From: Aquisalimonas sp007126095
GTDB lineage: Bacteria; Pseudomonadota; Gammaproteobacteria; Nitrococcales; Aquisalimonadaceae
Direction of reading: 5' to 3'
DNA length: 64,000 nt
Assembly: GCF_048323695.1 (NCBI RefSeq)
Contig: NZ_JBLWFT010000003.1
Coordinates: 62,001 to 126,000, forward strand
The translations under genes were made by a program, and so were the position numbers. Shown piece after piece: positions 1 to 8,048 of the stretch. The notes under the pieces were generated by a model. The model was not told the DNA's origin, did no database searches, and was given only the letters and a program-made list of their open reading frames with translations. Positions within the stretch are counted from its first letter, which is position 1; each line of letters opens with the position of its first letter.

Positions 1-1
1 C

Positions 2-487
2 CTGACTATACTGCGCGGCTTCATTGCTGCGGGTTCGCCCCATAGGGGAGAGGGCCAAATGGGCAGCTATGAGGAATGGGACGCCCTCATCCGTCAGTGC
101 GTGGTGTGGCTGCGCGACGAGGAACTCACCCCATTTACCCTTGCTGATCCCGCCGACGCTATAAGCCGGAACTATGAGGCCGACCCCGAGACACAAAAAC
201 TCCGGGCACTGCTGACCGCATGGCATTCCAGATTCGGAAGTCGCGCTGTTCGTGTCGCGGAGTTAGTGGGGGACGCGACGGCAGATCCCGTGGGCCAGCC
301 TGCACCTGAGCGCGCAGCGCTAGAAGATGCGCTACAGGAAATTGCCGGACAACCAGAACGGATATGCCGGCGGCGGCTTGGTCGCTGGATTGAGAGAAAC
401 GCGGGACGTGTGCTGGTCGGGATGAGGATTCAGGACGCGGGCTCTCGTGCCGGCACTCGGCAGTGGCGCATCGAATCCTTCGATTAA
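2..487 (+). CDS. Phage/plasmid primase-helicase-like protein, C-terminal part (cut by the left edge)
   Basis: The reading frame is open from base 2 through the first ATG at 59 to the stop at 485-487, so the gene begins outside the window. The pre-ATG residues read LTILRGFIAAGSPHRGEGQ and run into GSYEEWDALIRQCVVWL. From memory, this resembles the extreme C-terminus of large primase/helicase-type ATPases of phages, plasmids and integrative elements, where an 'LR.y..aG.p......GS.e.W..l.r..l.WL' pattern recurs. No catalytic motif lies in the visible part, so the assignment rests on that tail alone. It suggests that the accessory region continues to the left as an integrated element. Confidence 0.5.
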   Translation: MTILRGFIAAGSPHRGEGQMGSYEEWDALIRQCVVWLRDEELTPFTLADPADAISRNYEADPETQKLRALLTAWHSRFGSRAVRVAELVGDATADPVGQPAPERAALEDALQEIAGQPERICRRRLGRWIERNAGRVLVGMRIQDAGSRAGTRQWRIESFD

Positions 488-488
488 C

Positions 489-596
489 GGTGGGTTTGAT
501 GGGTTATTTGGGTTTCTCGCAACGACAAGGGAAAAAGTGTCATTGACAGTTCAGAGTGTAGGACTCGAGAAAACCCGAATAACCCACAAACCCACC
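489..596. repeat. Long imperfect inverted repeat downstream of the primase-like gene
   Basis: Left arm 489-519 and right arm 566-596 are each 31 bases and nearly perfect reverse complements: one mismatch and two single-base indels. The 46-base spacer is 520-565. The arms are rich in GGGTTT/AAACCC and begin one base after the stop codon. There is no strong T-tract after either arm, so a simple terminator is not the best reading; a recombination or replication site, or a stabilising 3' hairpin, is possible. The rest of 597-868 shows no gene I can support. Confidence 0.7.
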
Positions 597-868
597 ACCT
601 TCCCGGGTACATCCATTCACGGCCAGCGCAAGGACGCGCTGCGCCTGCCTGTGCATAGCGAGAAGCCCGACCGGGCCCCGAGAGACGGCCCACGACCTTC
701 GACCCGTTACCGCTATTCCGTGCTGCTATCTTGAGCGGCCCGGCGCATACAGCACGGGTCCAAGCCGCAGTCCGCAATACATGCGAACACTTGAACAGTA
801 CCGCCCTTCTGGACGGCGGGAACAAAACCGGACACAATGACCGGAGAACAACCTAGCCAGAGAACACA

Positions 869-2185
869 ATGATCTCCAACAGCACTACTCAGAATGCCCT
901 TGACGCCGCGCTCTCAGTGATGTCACGCGCTGAGCTTGCCCGCGAACTCGGCCGTTCGGAACGCTCCGTCAGGCGTTGGCAGGAGCGTGGCGGTCCACTA
1001 CCCCACGATCGGGAGCTGGCAATCATGCAGGTGCTGCGAGAGCGGACCATGAACCTCCCCTGCGGCGAGTCGGACTTCACTTTCATAGACCTCTTTGCCG
1101 GCATCGGGGGCATTCGCAGGGGGTTTGAGGACGCCGGGGGCCATTGCGTATTCTCCAGCGAATGGGACCGCTTTGCACTCCAGACCTATCGCGCAAATTA
1201 CGGCAACGAGGACGAGGTCATCCAGTCGGATCTTCGGCAGATCACCGCGGCGTCGGATGCGGAAGACGCGAACGCCCTGAACATCGAGCGGGAGATCCCG
1301 GACCATGACGTCCTCCTCGCCGGCTTCCCCTGTCAGCCGTTTTCCCTCGCCGGCGTTTCCAAGAAGAACAGTCTCGGGCGTGTGCACGGTTTCATGTGTG
1401 AGGCACAGGGAACGCTTTTCTTTGACGTGGCCCGGATCATAGAGATCAAGCAGCCGAGGGCTTTCCTCCTTGAGAACGTAAAGAACCTGCGCAGTCATGA
1501 CGGTGGCCGGACGTATGACGTCATCCGCCGTGTGCTGGACGAGCTCGGATACCACGTTTTCGATCGTGTAATCGACGGTAAGGGCTTCGTACCGCAGCAC
1601 CGTGAGCGTATCTACATGGTGGGGTTCCGCAAGAACGCCCCCTTCAGCTGGAGTCAGATTGACTTCCCGAGCCCCAGCGCACGCACCATGGGCAGTGTGC
1701 TGCACCAGGAAGACGGCAGCGAGACCGAAGAGCCTCCTTACACACATGGCGAGCTTGCAAAGGTGGCGGGAAAATATGTCCTCAGTCAGAAGCTGTGGCA
1801 GTACCTTCAGGACTACCGTGCAAAGCACGAACGGGCAGGTAACGGGTTCGGCTATAGCAAGGTAGGGCCCACTGATACGGCGCGCACCCTTTCCGCCCGG
1901 TATCACAAGGACGGCTCGGAAATCCTGGTTGATCGTGGCGACGGTGAGCGACCCAGGCGGCTCACGCCCAGAGAGTGCGCCCGCCTTATGGGATTCGACG
2001 ACAGCTTCCGTATTCCCGTAAGCGACACGCAGGCATACCGCCAGTTCGGTAACTCCGTAGTCGTTCCCGTCATCCGCGAAATCGCCCGGGCAATGGCGCC
2101 TCACATCATCGCCGAGATCCGCAGTGATCAACAGGGGAGCGGGCCCCAGCGCGCACTGCCGATGGAGTTCCCCGAGACCGCATGA
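869..2185 (+). CDS. dcm: DNA (cytosine-5) methyltransferase, Dcm type
   Basis: This 438-aa enzyme transfers methyl from SAM to C5 of cytosine. Motif I is DLFAGIGGIRRGF (about 74-86), motif IV is GFPCQPFSLAG with catalytic Cys155, motif VI is ENVKN (202-206), motif VIII is QHRERIYMVGF, and motif X is QFGNSVVVPV. An N-terminal helix-turn-helix-like stretch (about 19-40) precedes the catalytic domain. Long stretches match what I remember of E. coli Dcm, including the SKKNSLGR and RLTPRECARLMGF segments, so CCWGG is the likely target (inference). It heads a run with vsr and an EcoRII-like nuclease, where it would protect host DNA. It is close to its usual family length and looks intact. Confidence 0.93.
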   Translation: MISNSTTQNALDAALSVMSRAELARELGRSERSVRRWQERGGPLPHDRELAIMQVLRERTMNLPCGESDFTFIDLFAGIGGIRRGFEDAGGHCVFSSEWDRFALQTYRANYGNEDEVIQSDLRQITAASDAEDANALNIEREIPDHDVLLAGFPCQPFSLAGVSKKNSLGRVHGFMCEAQGTLFFDVARIIEIKQPRAFLLENVKNLRSHDGGRTYDVIRRVLDELGYHVFDRVIDGKGFVPQHRERIYMVGFRKNAPFSWSQIDFPSPSARTMGSVLHQEDGSETEEPPYTHGELAKVAGKYVLSQKLWQYLQDYRAKHERAGNGFGYSKVGPTDTARTLSARYHKDGSEILVDRGDGERPRRLTPRECARLMGFDDSFRIPVSDTQAYRQFGNSVVVPVIREIARAMAPHIIAEIRSDQQGSGPQRALPMEFPETA

Positions 2186-2299
2186 CCGACTCGGTATGGT
2201 GTTGCGTCTATGGGCGCGCTAATCACGGGCCATGTCGTCACGGATTGCCGGCAGCGTTGGCCGGACGTGGTAGGCCACTAAGCGTAACTTATCGAGCCG

Positions 2300-2821
2300 A
2301 TGGACATCTTCGATGCGCGGACGCGAAGCCGGGTCATGAGCCGGATTCGCTCAAAGAACACCAAACCCGAAGTCTGGGTCCGCAAGAGTCTGTTTGCCCT
2401 CGGGTTCCGTTATCGGCTGCATGGCGGGAAGCGCGGGAGGAAAGCAGGCCTACCGGGTTCGCCGGATCTGGTGTTTCCGAAGTTCGGTGCAGTCATTTTT
2501 ATTAATGGGTGCTTCTGGCATGGGCACGACTGCCACCTGTTCAAACCACCGAAGACGCGTCCCGATGTCTGGCGAGAGAAGATGGACACGAATCGCCGCC
2601 GTGATCGGAGAAACGTCAGCGATTTGCGCCGGCGTGGCTGGAGGGTGCTAGTAATCTGGGAGTGTGCGCTGCGCGGAAAAACCCGTAGCAGGCCCGAAGC
2701 GGTCATCGAGACCGCCGCCAACTGGCTTCTTTCTGGGGGGGACATGTACGAGATCAAGGGAATGCCGGGCCTAGCGCCGAAAGCCCGACCCAGCACCCCG
2801 CACCAGGGGGACGACGGATGA
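2300..2821 (+). CDS. vsr: Very short patch repair endonuclease Vsr
   Basis: This 173-aa mismatch endonuclease nicks beside T:G mismatches that arise when Dcm-methylated cytosine deaminates. The family signature is complete: RSRVMSRIRSKNTKPE near the N-terminus, GSPDLVF with the metal-binding Asp56, then FINGCFWHGHDCHLF with the His/Cys cluster (71-79), and WECALRG further on. Its stop codon overlaps the start of the next gene (ATGA at 2818-2821), so the two are probably translationally coupled. About 20 extra C-terminal residues beyond E. coli Vsr look unstructured. The 114 bases between dcm and vsr show no gene. Confidence 0.93.
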   Translation: MDIFDARTRSRVMSRIRSKNTKPEVWVRKSLFALGFRYRLHGGKRGRKAGLPGSPDLVFPKFGAVIFINGCFWHGHDCHLFKPPKTRPDVWREKMDTNRRRDRRNVSDLRRRGWRVLVIWECALRGKTRSRPEAVIETAANWLLSGGDMYEIKGMPGLAPKARPSTPHQGDDG

Positions 2822-4062
2822 TCGAATCCATCTCCGAAATCTTCGATATAGCGGCAGGAAGGTATCTTTCTGCCGTAGATGCTGAGCCGCAAGTATCCAA
2901 TCAGCACGAGATCGGCGGACTGACCCGCGTCGGGTTCAGGGAGGTCCTCGGGGAGCCGGGAAAGAACGAGGTGTACCGTTTCTCCTGCCTAATGGCATAT
3001 ATCCCCGACGACGATGACGACCCTACTGAGCTGGTAGAGGACACGGTTTCTTGGTACGACTCACGGTCACGTCAGCCCCATCGTGGCCCCGAGTACCGCC
3101 TCTACTATCGTGACAACACTGTAACGGCCAGTATCCGCGAGGGCGATCTGATGGTGATCGCCCGGAAGCGAACCGGTGAACTCGTGATCCTTTTCACGCC
3201 CCAGGACTCGTCCGCGGCCGCGCAGCTGCAGTATCTGTTCGGCCTGCCCGCAGCAATGCAGCTCCGTTTCGACCGGGCGCAGATGCCAGCCCAGACCCTC
3301 AGCCTGCCCCTCAAGTACCTGCTTGAGGAGATCGGGGTCACCGCCATCGAACCTGAGGATGCCGAGGACGACCTTCAGATCGTCTGCGACCGTTTTCCGG
3401 ACAGATTTCCACGCACAGCCGAGTTTTCACTGCTGGCCCAGGAACGGCAAGCCGCTGATCCGCTCGGTGATCCTGACGCGACTCTGATCGCCTGGATGGA
3501 AAGGGAAGAGGCCCTTTTCCGCGCCTATGAACGCCATGTTGTTGCTGAAAGGCTGCGACTTGGATTCGGACCTGACGGGGACGACGTGGACGAGTTCATC
3601 GCTTTTTCACTCAGCGTCCAGAACCGGAGAAAGTCCCGAGTGGGGCACGCCTTCGAGAATCATCTTGCGGAGCTTTTCCGACAAAACGGTCTACGTTTCG
3701 AAACTGGTGGTAACCGAAGAGTTACGGAGAACCAGTCGAAACCCGACTTTCTCTTTCCGGGTTTCCGTGAATACCATGACACGGCGTTTCCGGACGACAG
3801 CCTGTTCCTGCTTGGCGCGAAAACCACTTGCAAGGACAGGTGGCGTCAGGTTCTCGCCGAAGGGGCCCGTATCCGCAAGAAACACCTGGCGACGATGCAG
3901 ACCGGCATCAGCGAGGCACAGACGGACGAAATGGCGCATAACAACCTCCAACTCGTCATCCCTTCTCCACTGCAGCCGACTTTCACGCCCCGGCAGCGCG
4001 ACGCCCTCCTATCTCTCTCCGCCTTCATTGCTACGGTAGCGGCGGCTGGAAGCCCCGGCTAA
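2818..4062 (+). CDS. EcoRII-like type II restriction endonuclease
   Basis: This 414-aa protein has the length and two-part layout of EcoRII (404 aa). An N-terminal effector-type DNA-binding region (about 30-150) is followed by a PD-(D/E)XK catalytic domain. The catalytic half carries RKSRVGHAFENHLAELF, then SKPDFLFPG, then LGAKTTCKDRWRQVL and the KHLATMQTGIS segment, which are EcoRII-C hallmarks. Paired with a Dcm-type methylase, it predicts cleavage at CCWGG. The start overlaps the vsr stop by four bases. EcoRII-type enzymes usually need two sites for cleavage; the retained N-terminal domain suggests this one does too (inference). Confidence 0.85.
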   Translation: MIESISEIFDIAAGRYLSAVDAEPQVSNQHEIGGLTRVGFREVLGEPGKNEVYRFSCLMAYIPDDDDDPTELVEDTVSWYDSRSRQPHRGPEYRLYYRDNTVTASIREGDLMVIARKRTGELVILFTPQDSSAAAQLQYLFGLPAAMQLRFDRAQMPAQTLSLPLKYLLEEIGVTAIEPEDAEDDLQIVCDRFPDRFPRTAEFSLLAQERQAADPLGDPDATLIAWMEREEALFRAYERHVVAERLRLGFGPDGDDVDEFIAFSLSVQNRRKSRVGHAFENHLAELFRQNGLRFETGGNRRVTENQSKPDFLFPGFREYHDTAFPDDSLFLLGAKTTCKDRWRQVLAEGARIRKKHLATMQTGISEAQTDEMAHNNLQLVIPSPLQPTFTPRQRDALLSLSAFIATVAAAGSPG

Positions 4063-4117
4063 CCTCCCCCCGGATAACTGACCGGTCAAAAGGCCAAGCA
4101 CTCCAAGAACTCACTGT

Positions 4118-5014
4118 CTATCTGACGGGTAAGGCTACGGTCTGCACATCCTCTGTACCCGAATCTAGGAAATGCGTGTAGATAAAACGGTTACCGTTTA
4201 CGGCCAAGTGTTTGCAGTGAACTCGGAACGCTAGCCACCCAAAAAGCCTAACTTGGACCTGTGCATGGGGCGCGTTTCCTTCAAACATGATCCCGTGAAA
4301 GGGCTTGTACTCCTTGGCACTCAGTCGTTCTACCGAGTAGCAAGGATGTTCCTCCATTCGCTCCAGAAGCACCTTTCGAAGTTCCGCCATATGCCTCGCC
4401 TCGTCGTATATGGCGTGCCCCAGGTGACAGGCCAAGAACTCATAGGCAATTTTCAGCGGCACCAAAGGGCTCAGAAGGACGCTCTGACTGAGGTCGGGCT
4501 GTATTCGATCTACTGACCACTTCACCGCCTCTAGATTCGAACCCAGATCTACCTTCTGATTATCCGGCGCCTCGTCGAATCTCCGAAGGGCATCCTCGAT
4601 GGGGGATTGGTTCATACCAGACTTGCCGAATAGCTTCTCGATTGACTTTCGCCCTTCACTGGTGGGTTGAATTAGGGAGCCATCCGGTTCTTTCCGCGGC
4701 CGAGCTCGGAACTCCCCACTCTTCACCCTCCCGCTGCTCTTGCCGCCTGGGCCGTGAGATATGAACTCCTGTCCTTCCATAAGTTGCGCGGCGAGCTGCG
4801 GGATCTGAGCCTGCAACTGGGCAACGGCGAGTCGTACCGAAGGGTCGTGCTTCGCTTTCGCCTCTACGTATGCGCCCACATCTGAGTTACAGGACTTGCA
4901 AAGGAAGTCGCACGTGAGCCGACCACCGAGGGAAGCAGGAATGATGTGCTCTTTGGTCAACTGCGCGGAGCCGAGACATATCACACATCGATCTCCCGTC
5001 CAGTGTACATGCAT
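4118..5014 (-). CDS. HNH endonuclease domain protein, probable terminal integron cassette gene
   Basis: The 298-aa protein starts with an HNH zinc-finger nuclease domain: CVICLGSAQLTKEHIIP, then SLGG, then FLCKSCNSDVG. The two CxxC pairs would hold zinc and the central EH supplies the catalytic His. The remaining roughly 240 residues match no domain I recognise. I start at the ATG at 5014, which has GGGAG eight bases upstream, rather than the GTG at 5029 that lies inside the neighbouring attC site. The gene sits in cassette orientation, but no convincing attC follows its stop, so it is either the last cassette with a lost site or flanking DNA. A restriction or defence role is plausible but unproven. 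Confidence 0.75.
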   Translation of the reverse strand: MHVHWTGDRCVICLGSAQLTKEHIIPASLGGRLTCDFLCKSCNSDVGAYVEAKAKHDPSVRLAVAQLQAQIPQLAAQLMEGQEFISHGPGGKSSGRVKSGEFRARPRKEPDGSLIQPTSEGRKSIEKLFGKSGMNQSPIEDALRRFDEAPDNQKVDLGSNLEAVKWSVDRIQPDLSQSVLLSPLVPLKIAYEFLACHLGHAIYDEARHMAELRKVLLERMEEHPCYSVERLSAKEYKPFHGIMFEGNAPHAQVQVRLFGWLAFRVHCKHLAVNGNRFIYTHFLDSGTEDVQTVALPVR

Positions 5015-5028
5015 GTCGTTCTCCCGCA

Positions 5029-5097
5029 CCCTAACGCTGAGCTAAACCGATGGCCGGAGCGCAGCGTAGGCCAGTCGGCTTGAGCGCCGTGTCAGAT
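5029..5097 (-). repeat. attC site 7 (between the DUF559-like and HNH cassettes)
   Basis: Outer boxes on the plus strand are CCCTAAC (5029-5035) and GTCAGAT (5091-5097). The latter differs by one base from the cassette's own start, GTTAGAT. Inner arms pair as CGCTGAGC..CCGATGGCC with GGCCAGTCGGCTTGAGCG. The centre contains GGAGCGCAGCGTAG (5056-5069), identical to the centre of the attC at 7277-7290. Confidence 0.75.
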
Positions 5098-5622
5098 CCA
5101 ATCCGACAACTCCGACGGAACAACATAATGCTTTTCATACTTTGCGCACCAATCCGCCAAGGAGTCGAGGACCCTGTTCCGAACATCATCGGATAGCCAC
5201 GCCATTTCATCTTTAAAACGCTCTATACCTAGCTCGCAGAATGAGGCAGGCAACTTCGCCCGGCTGTCGATAAATCCGTGAGGAAAACTTTGGATCACAT
5301 TCGCTTGAAGGCCGAAATAGTGCCAAAGCGTCTCAGTGGTCAGCTGAATCCAGTAGGGAAAGCGGACAACCGAATAACCATTCTCATGAGCTATCTCATC
5401 CTTTATCCGATCCACACGAATCTTCCGCGTATCGCGGTAGTGCTCATCCCCGTCGAACTCAACGGCAACGGTCTGGCCGAATCTAGTGTACGTCATGTCC
5501 CAACGGTAGCGCGTCCCTCCCACCTTCACTTCCGCACCAGACCACGATTCCCCTACAATCTTCCGCAAGGCCAAATCGAGCTTCCGCTGCAACAAGAAAC
5601 CTTCGATCTCAACTGTAACCAT
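5092..5622 (-). CDS. DUF559/PD-(D/E)XK-like nuclease domain protein (cassette gene)
   Basis: The 176-aa protein has TVAVEFDGDEHY followed by RVDRIKDEIAHENGYSVVR. This is the arrangement of Vsr-like/DUF559 nuclease folds: an acidic residue on a beta strand, the E-D/H motif, then an R..D..K helix and a strand ending in VVRF. The FDGDEHY segment would be the metal site. The C-terminal half (about 110-176) is unassigned. The stop codon lies inside the distal box of its attC (5091-5097), as is common for compact cassettes. Start is the ATG at 5622, with a weak GGAG upstream. A DNA-cleaving or defence role is inferred from the fold only. Confidence 0.7.
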   Translation of the reverse strand: MVTVEIEGFLLQRKLDLALRKIVGESWSGAEVKVGGTRYRWDMTYTRFGQTVAVEFDGDEHYRDTRKIRVDRIKDEIAHENGYSVVRFPYWIQLTTETLWHYFGLQANVIQSFPHGFIDSRAKLPASFCELGIERFKDEMAWLSDDVRNRVLDSLADWCAKYEKHYVVPSELSDWI

Positions 5623-5642
5623 TTGCGGGATTCACTCCAAAG

Positions 5643-5689
5643 ATCTAACGCCCAGCGTACGCCGGTCCGCGTTGACGCTGTTGTTAGCG
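5643..5689 (-). repeat. attC site 6 (47 bp)
   Basis: End boxes on the plus strand are ATCTAAC (5643-5649) and GTTAGCG (5683-5689). The second exactly matches the cassette's own start box at 6523-6529. The inner arms CAGCGT and ACGCTG are perfectly complementary. This is the shortest and cleanest attC in the array. Confidence 0.85.
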
Positions 5690-6505
5690 CTGTCCTTCTC
5701 GTCTGATTTCATGGACGATATACCGCTTTATGTCACCCTTGGCTGACATCACGGTAGTTGCATCGAATCGAATCTTCCCTTCGTTTCCCCTGTTGGCTTG
5801 GTCCATGGACCATGTAAGCAGCTCTTTCTGCAACGCAGGGACATCATCCGCCAATTTGAAAGAAACCGTCGCCCCCCGGCCGTCAACGTAAAACCGTCCA
5901 AAACCAGATAATATATTGTACCTTGTCACGTTGGCCTTAATATCACGGGATATATTGTCATCGTATTGCAGCGATACTGATGCAAGAGTGTCTTGATCGA
6001 GCCTTAAAACCTCTTCACCACGCGGGCGCTTTACCGATATCTGGACATCCTCATTTTTCTTTATTGGTCTGTGGAATCGCTCCAGAGGGACCTCCAAGGC
6101 GTCCTCGATCTCTCCTATGAAAGGCTCTTTTCTCTCCTCAAGCCGTCGAACCGTAGGCGTCGAGGGCCGATATTCTTTATCAACTGTCTTTGACCAAGAC
6201 CACTTCAGGAGATCCCAGGTGGCAGCCGCTAAAACGCTAGCACCGATTGTCTGCGCAACCTGGTTGCTGAAAACAATTGTCACAACCTCGACAAAGCTTC
6301 CTCGGCGGGAAGGACTAACGTATATATCAACCCCCCTCGCTCGGTCGCCCTGCTTCCTGATTTCCCCCTCGTTCGCTAACGCATGTGTTGTTATTGCCAA
6401 CGCACGAGCAAGTCCTTGGAGAGACACACTTGCATCATACAAATCAAGCCGCCCTTCTCCTGCGTCTCCATAATGGTAGCTTATTTTCATCTGTACGCTG
6501 GGCAT
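5684..6505 (-). CDS. Cassette-borne protein of unknown function with one possible membrane segment
   Basis: This 273-aa protein is not one I can name. It begins MPSVQMKISYHYGDAGEGRLDLYDASVS. It has a hydrophobic stretch around residues 75-105 (VVTIVFSNQVAQTIGASVL) that could be one membrane helix or a buried core. A basic, RR-rich middle follows, then a C-terminal half rich in beta-type sequence. No catalytic motif stands out. The ATG at 6505 is chosen because GGGAGG lies just upstream; a TTG one codon earlier is possible. The stop overlaps the attC distal box. The gene fills a single-gene cassette between two attC sites. Confidence 0.65.
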   Translation of the reverse strand: MPSVQMKISYHYGDAGEGRLDLYDASVSLQGLARALAITTHALANEGEIRKQGDRARGVDIYVSPSRRGSFVEVVTIVFSNQVAQTIGASVLAAATWDLLKWSWSKTVDKEYRPSTPTVRRLEERKEPFIGEIEDALEVPLERFHRPIKKNEDVQISVKRPRGEEVLRLDQDTLASVSLQYDDNISRDIKANVTRYNILSGFGRFYVDGRGATVSFKLADDVPALQKELLTWSMDQANRGNEGKIRFDATTVMSAKGDIKRYIVHEIRREGQR

Positions 6506-6522
6506 CAATCCTCCCTATGTAC

Positions 6523-6638
6523 CGCTAACGCCGCGCTCTCCGGCGGACAATCCTATGCAACTTTGTGCGAAAATGGGAGCGAAGCGACCAAAACAAAGGT
6601 GCATAGCATAGACCGTCCCGTGCACCGCTTGGTTAATT
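6523..6638 (-). repeat. attC site 5 (about 116 bp, long inner stem)
   Basis: End boxes on the plus strand are CGCTAAC (6523-6529) and GTTAATT (6632-6638). The inner arms CTATGCAACTTTGT and ACAAAGGTGCATAG pair at 13 of 14 positions. The distal box matches the cassette's start (GTTACCA) only in its first four bases, so this site is less regular than its neighbours. Confidence 0.65.
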
Positions 6639-7259
6639 GCCATTGCCCAAAAAGTCAAACTCTTCGACATGCTGGATTTTTTGCTCTTTATGTGTTTTTT
6701 CAGACCAAGCAAGCAAAGCTGAATAATAAAGCAAGTGGACAAATTTATGATATTTCTTATAGAACTCCATTAATCCTATCCTGTGACCGCCGGCCCTTCG
6801 GTAATCAGTGTGTAATGTGTTGTTTCTAACATCACGAAAATCCTTGCCGAACTGGCTTGGCACGCTCTCTTGGTAGTATGATATATAGTTTTCCCAATCA
6901 GGGGCATACCCTTTCTCAATTTCGATTCGCCGTTTTCTTATCAGCTTCTCAGCTTCTGAAGTGAATAGCGAGTCAAGTGCTTCATGATCTATATTTTCGG
7001 TATTTCTATACTCTCTCTTAAAACAACCAACATAAAACTCGTACAACCGTGACAAGAACTCAGAGTAAGAATTGTAACTTTTCAATTTTATATTTGATTC
7101 AGAGCTTCCCATGATGTTATTCCCAGCAAATAAGACAAACTTTTCGAATGCCTCCTCGCACATAAGAAACTCATGAAACAAGACACTTACTAGCTTTTTA
7201 TCTACATCATCACCAATTTCGAATTTCAAGAAAAACTCCATTTTGGCAATTGATGCCAT
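6633..7259 (-). CDS. HEPN-like candidate RNase (cassette gene)
   Basis: The 208-aa, AT-rich gene encodes a mostly helical protein with DVRNNTLHTDYRR at about 133-145. Arg135-Asn136-x3-His140 fits the R(N)x4H motif of HEPN RNases, which lies in a helix and cleaves RNA in many toxin and abortive-infection systems. Long amphipathic helices before and after the motif fit the HEPN four-helix bundle. No antitoxin gene shares the cassette. The annotated ATG at 7259 directly abuts the cassette boundary, leaving no room for its own ribosome binding site, so initiation may depend on upstream sequence or on Met7. Motif presence alone does not prove catalysis. Confidence 0.6.
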   Translation of the reverse strand: MASIAKMEFFLKFEIGDDVDKKLVSVLFHEFLMCEEAFEKFVLFAGNNIMGSSESNIKLKSYNSYSEFLSRLYEFYVGCFKREYRNTENIDHEALDSLFTSEAEKLIRKRRIEIEKGYAPDWENYISYYQESVPSQFGKDFRDVRNNTLHTDYRRAGGHRIGLMEFYKKYHKFVHLLYYSALLAWSEKTHKEQKIQHVEEFDFLGNGN

Positions 7260-7319
7260 TGGTAACTGGCGGCAACGGAGCGCAGCGTAGTTGGCGTCCC
7301 GTTGACCACATTGTTAGGC
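7260..7319 (-). repeat. attC site 4
   Basis: End boxes on the plus strand are TGGTAAC (7260-7266) and GTTAGGC (7313-7319). The second is identical to this cassette's own start box at 8480-8486. Inner arms CAACGG and CCGTTG are perfect complements, and the loop contains the 14-base block GGAGCGCAGCGTAG shared with attC site 7. Confidence 0.8.
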
Positions 7320-8048
7320 ATCATATGTTCGGAGTTTGTCATATGCGTAGATCTTCCCTTTGTTAGCAAATAAACCACGAATTATATTACAGCCGTATCT
7401 TTCTCCTAGCTTTTCGCAAACAGACTCCACATGCTTTCCACCAGCCCCAGAAAAAACCAAGCATGGGGTTAGGTGCTTCTTTCCACAATCGATATCTAGA
7501 GCACTTGGATCAAGAAGAAATTCAGGTTTTATTTCATAGATAATCCCGGAGAAGCTAAAAAGCACTTCTGGAAATGGGTTCATGTTTTTTACTTCAAAAA
7601 AAGTAATCAAGTTCCCACTTGGAATGAAGCTGTGTGCCTTTTTATTTTTCTGCTTTTCGGTTACAGCACCATCTTTTATCGTGACGGATACGTCGGCGGA
7701 AAAATATATGTGCGGGTCATGGCTAGACTGAATTTTAATATTGTGGTGAATATCCACACTATCAACAGCCTCTCCATTTTTAAATTTCTCAGCAAGAAAA
7801 TAGGAGAAATTTTCATTTAGCCCAGAAGTTGAAAGCTTGTACTTAAAAGTGCCGTCTCTCATTACGTTTTTCGCATGGATAGTATACTTCTTGCGCCGAT
7901 AAAACTTTACAGCATCGTTGTATACCGACATTTCAAAAAGGTCACTCATTCTCTTCGCGTTTTGCTTAAAGAAACCACCATTTCGAGTAGTAAACGACGA
8001 AATTTCCTTAAGCAGTAACGTTCTGTCCTTGTAGGGTGACTTAGCCAT
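7314..8048 (-). CDS. Cassette-borne protein of unknown function, possible PD-(D/E)XK-like core
   Basis: This 244-aa AT-rich protein overlaps the preceding gene by eight bases (ATGGCTAA), so the two are probably translated together from one two-gene cassette. I do not recognise a family. A segment with HIYFSADVSVTI, then LITFFEVKNMNPFPE, resembles the D...ExK core of PD-(D/E)XK nucleases, but the spacing and fold cannot be judged by eye. A C-terminal LVFSGAGGKHVESVCEKLGE stretch suggests a Rossmann-like turn. Composition is far from the host average, which indicates recent acquisition. Confidence 0.6.
   Translation of the reverse strand: MAKSPYKDRTLLLKEISSFTTRNGGFFKQNAKRMSDLFEMSVYNDAVKFYRRKKYTIHAKNVMRDGTFKYKLSTSGLNENFSYFLAEKFKNGEAVDSVDIHHNIKIQSSHDPHIYFSADVSVTIKDGAVTEKQKNKKAHSFIPSGNLITFFEVKNMNPFPEVLFSFSGIIYEIKPEFLLDPSALDIDCGKKHLTPCLVFSGAGGKHVESVCEKLGERYGCNIIRGLFANKGKIYAYDKLRTYDA

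Noticed and set aside
484..837. 117-aa minus-strand frame beside the primase-like gene
   Set aside because: It covers the inverted repeat, has no ribosome site and reads as low-complexity shadow sequence.
4063..4117. attC site after the HNH gene
   Set aside because: GGTAAGG and GGATAAC are weak box look-alikes without complementary inner arms. I do not call a site.
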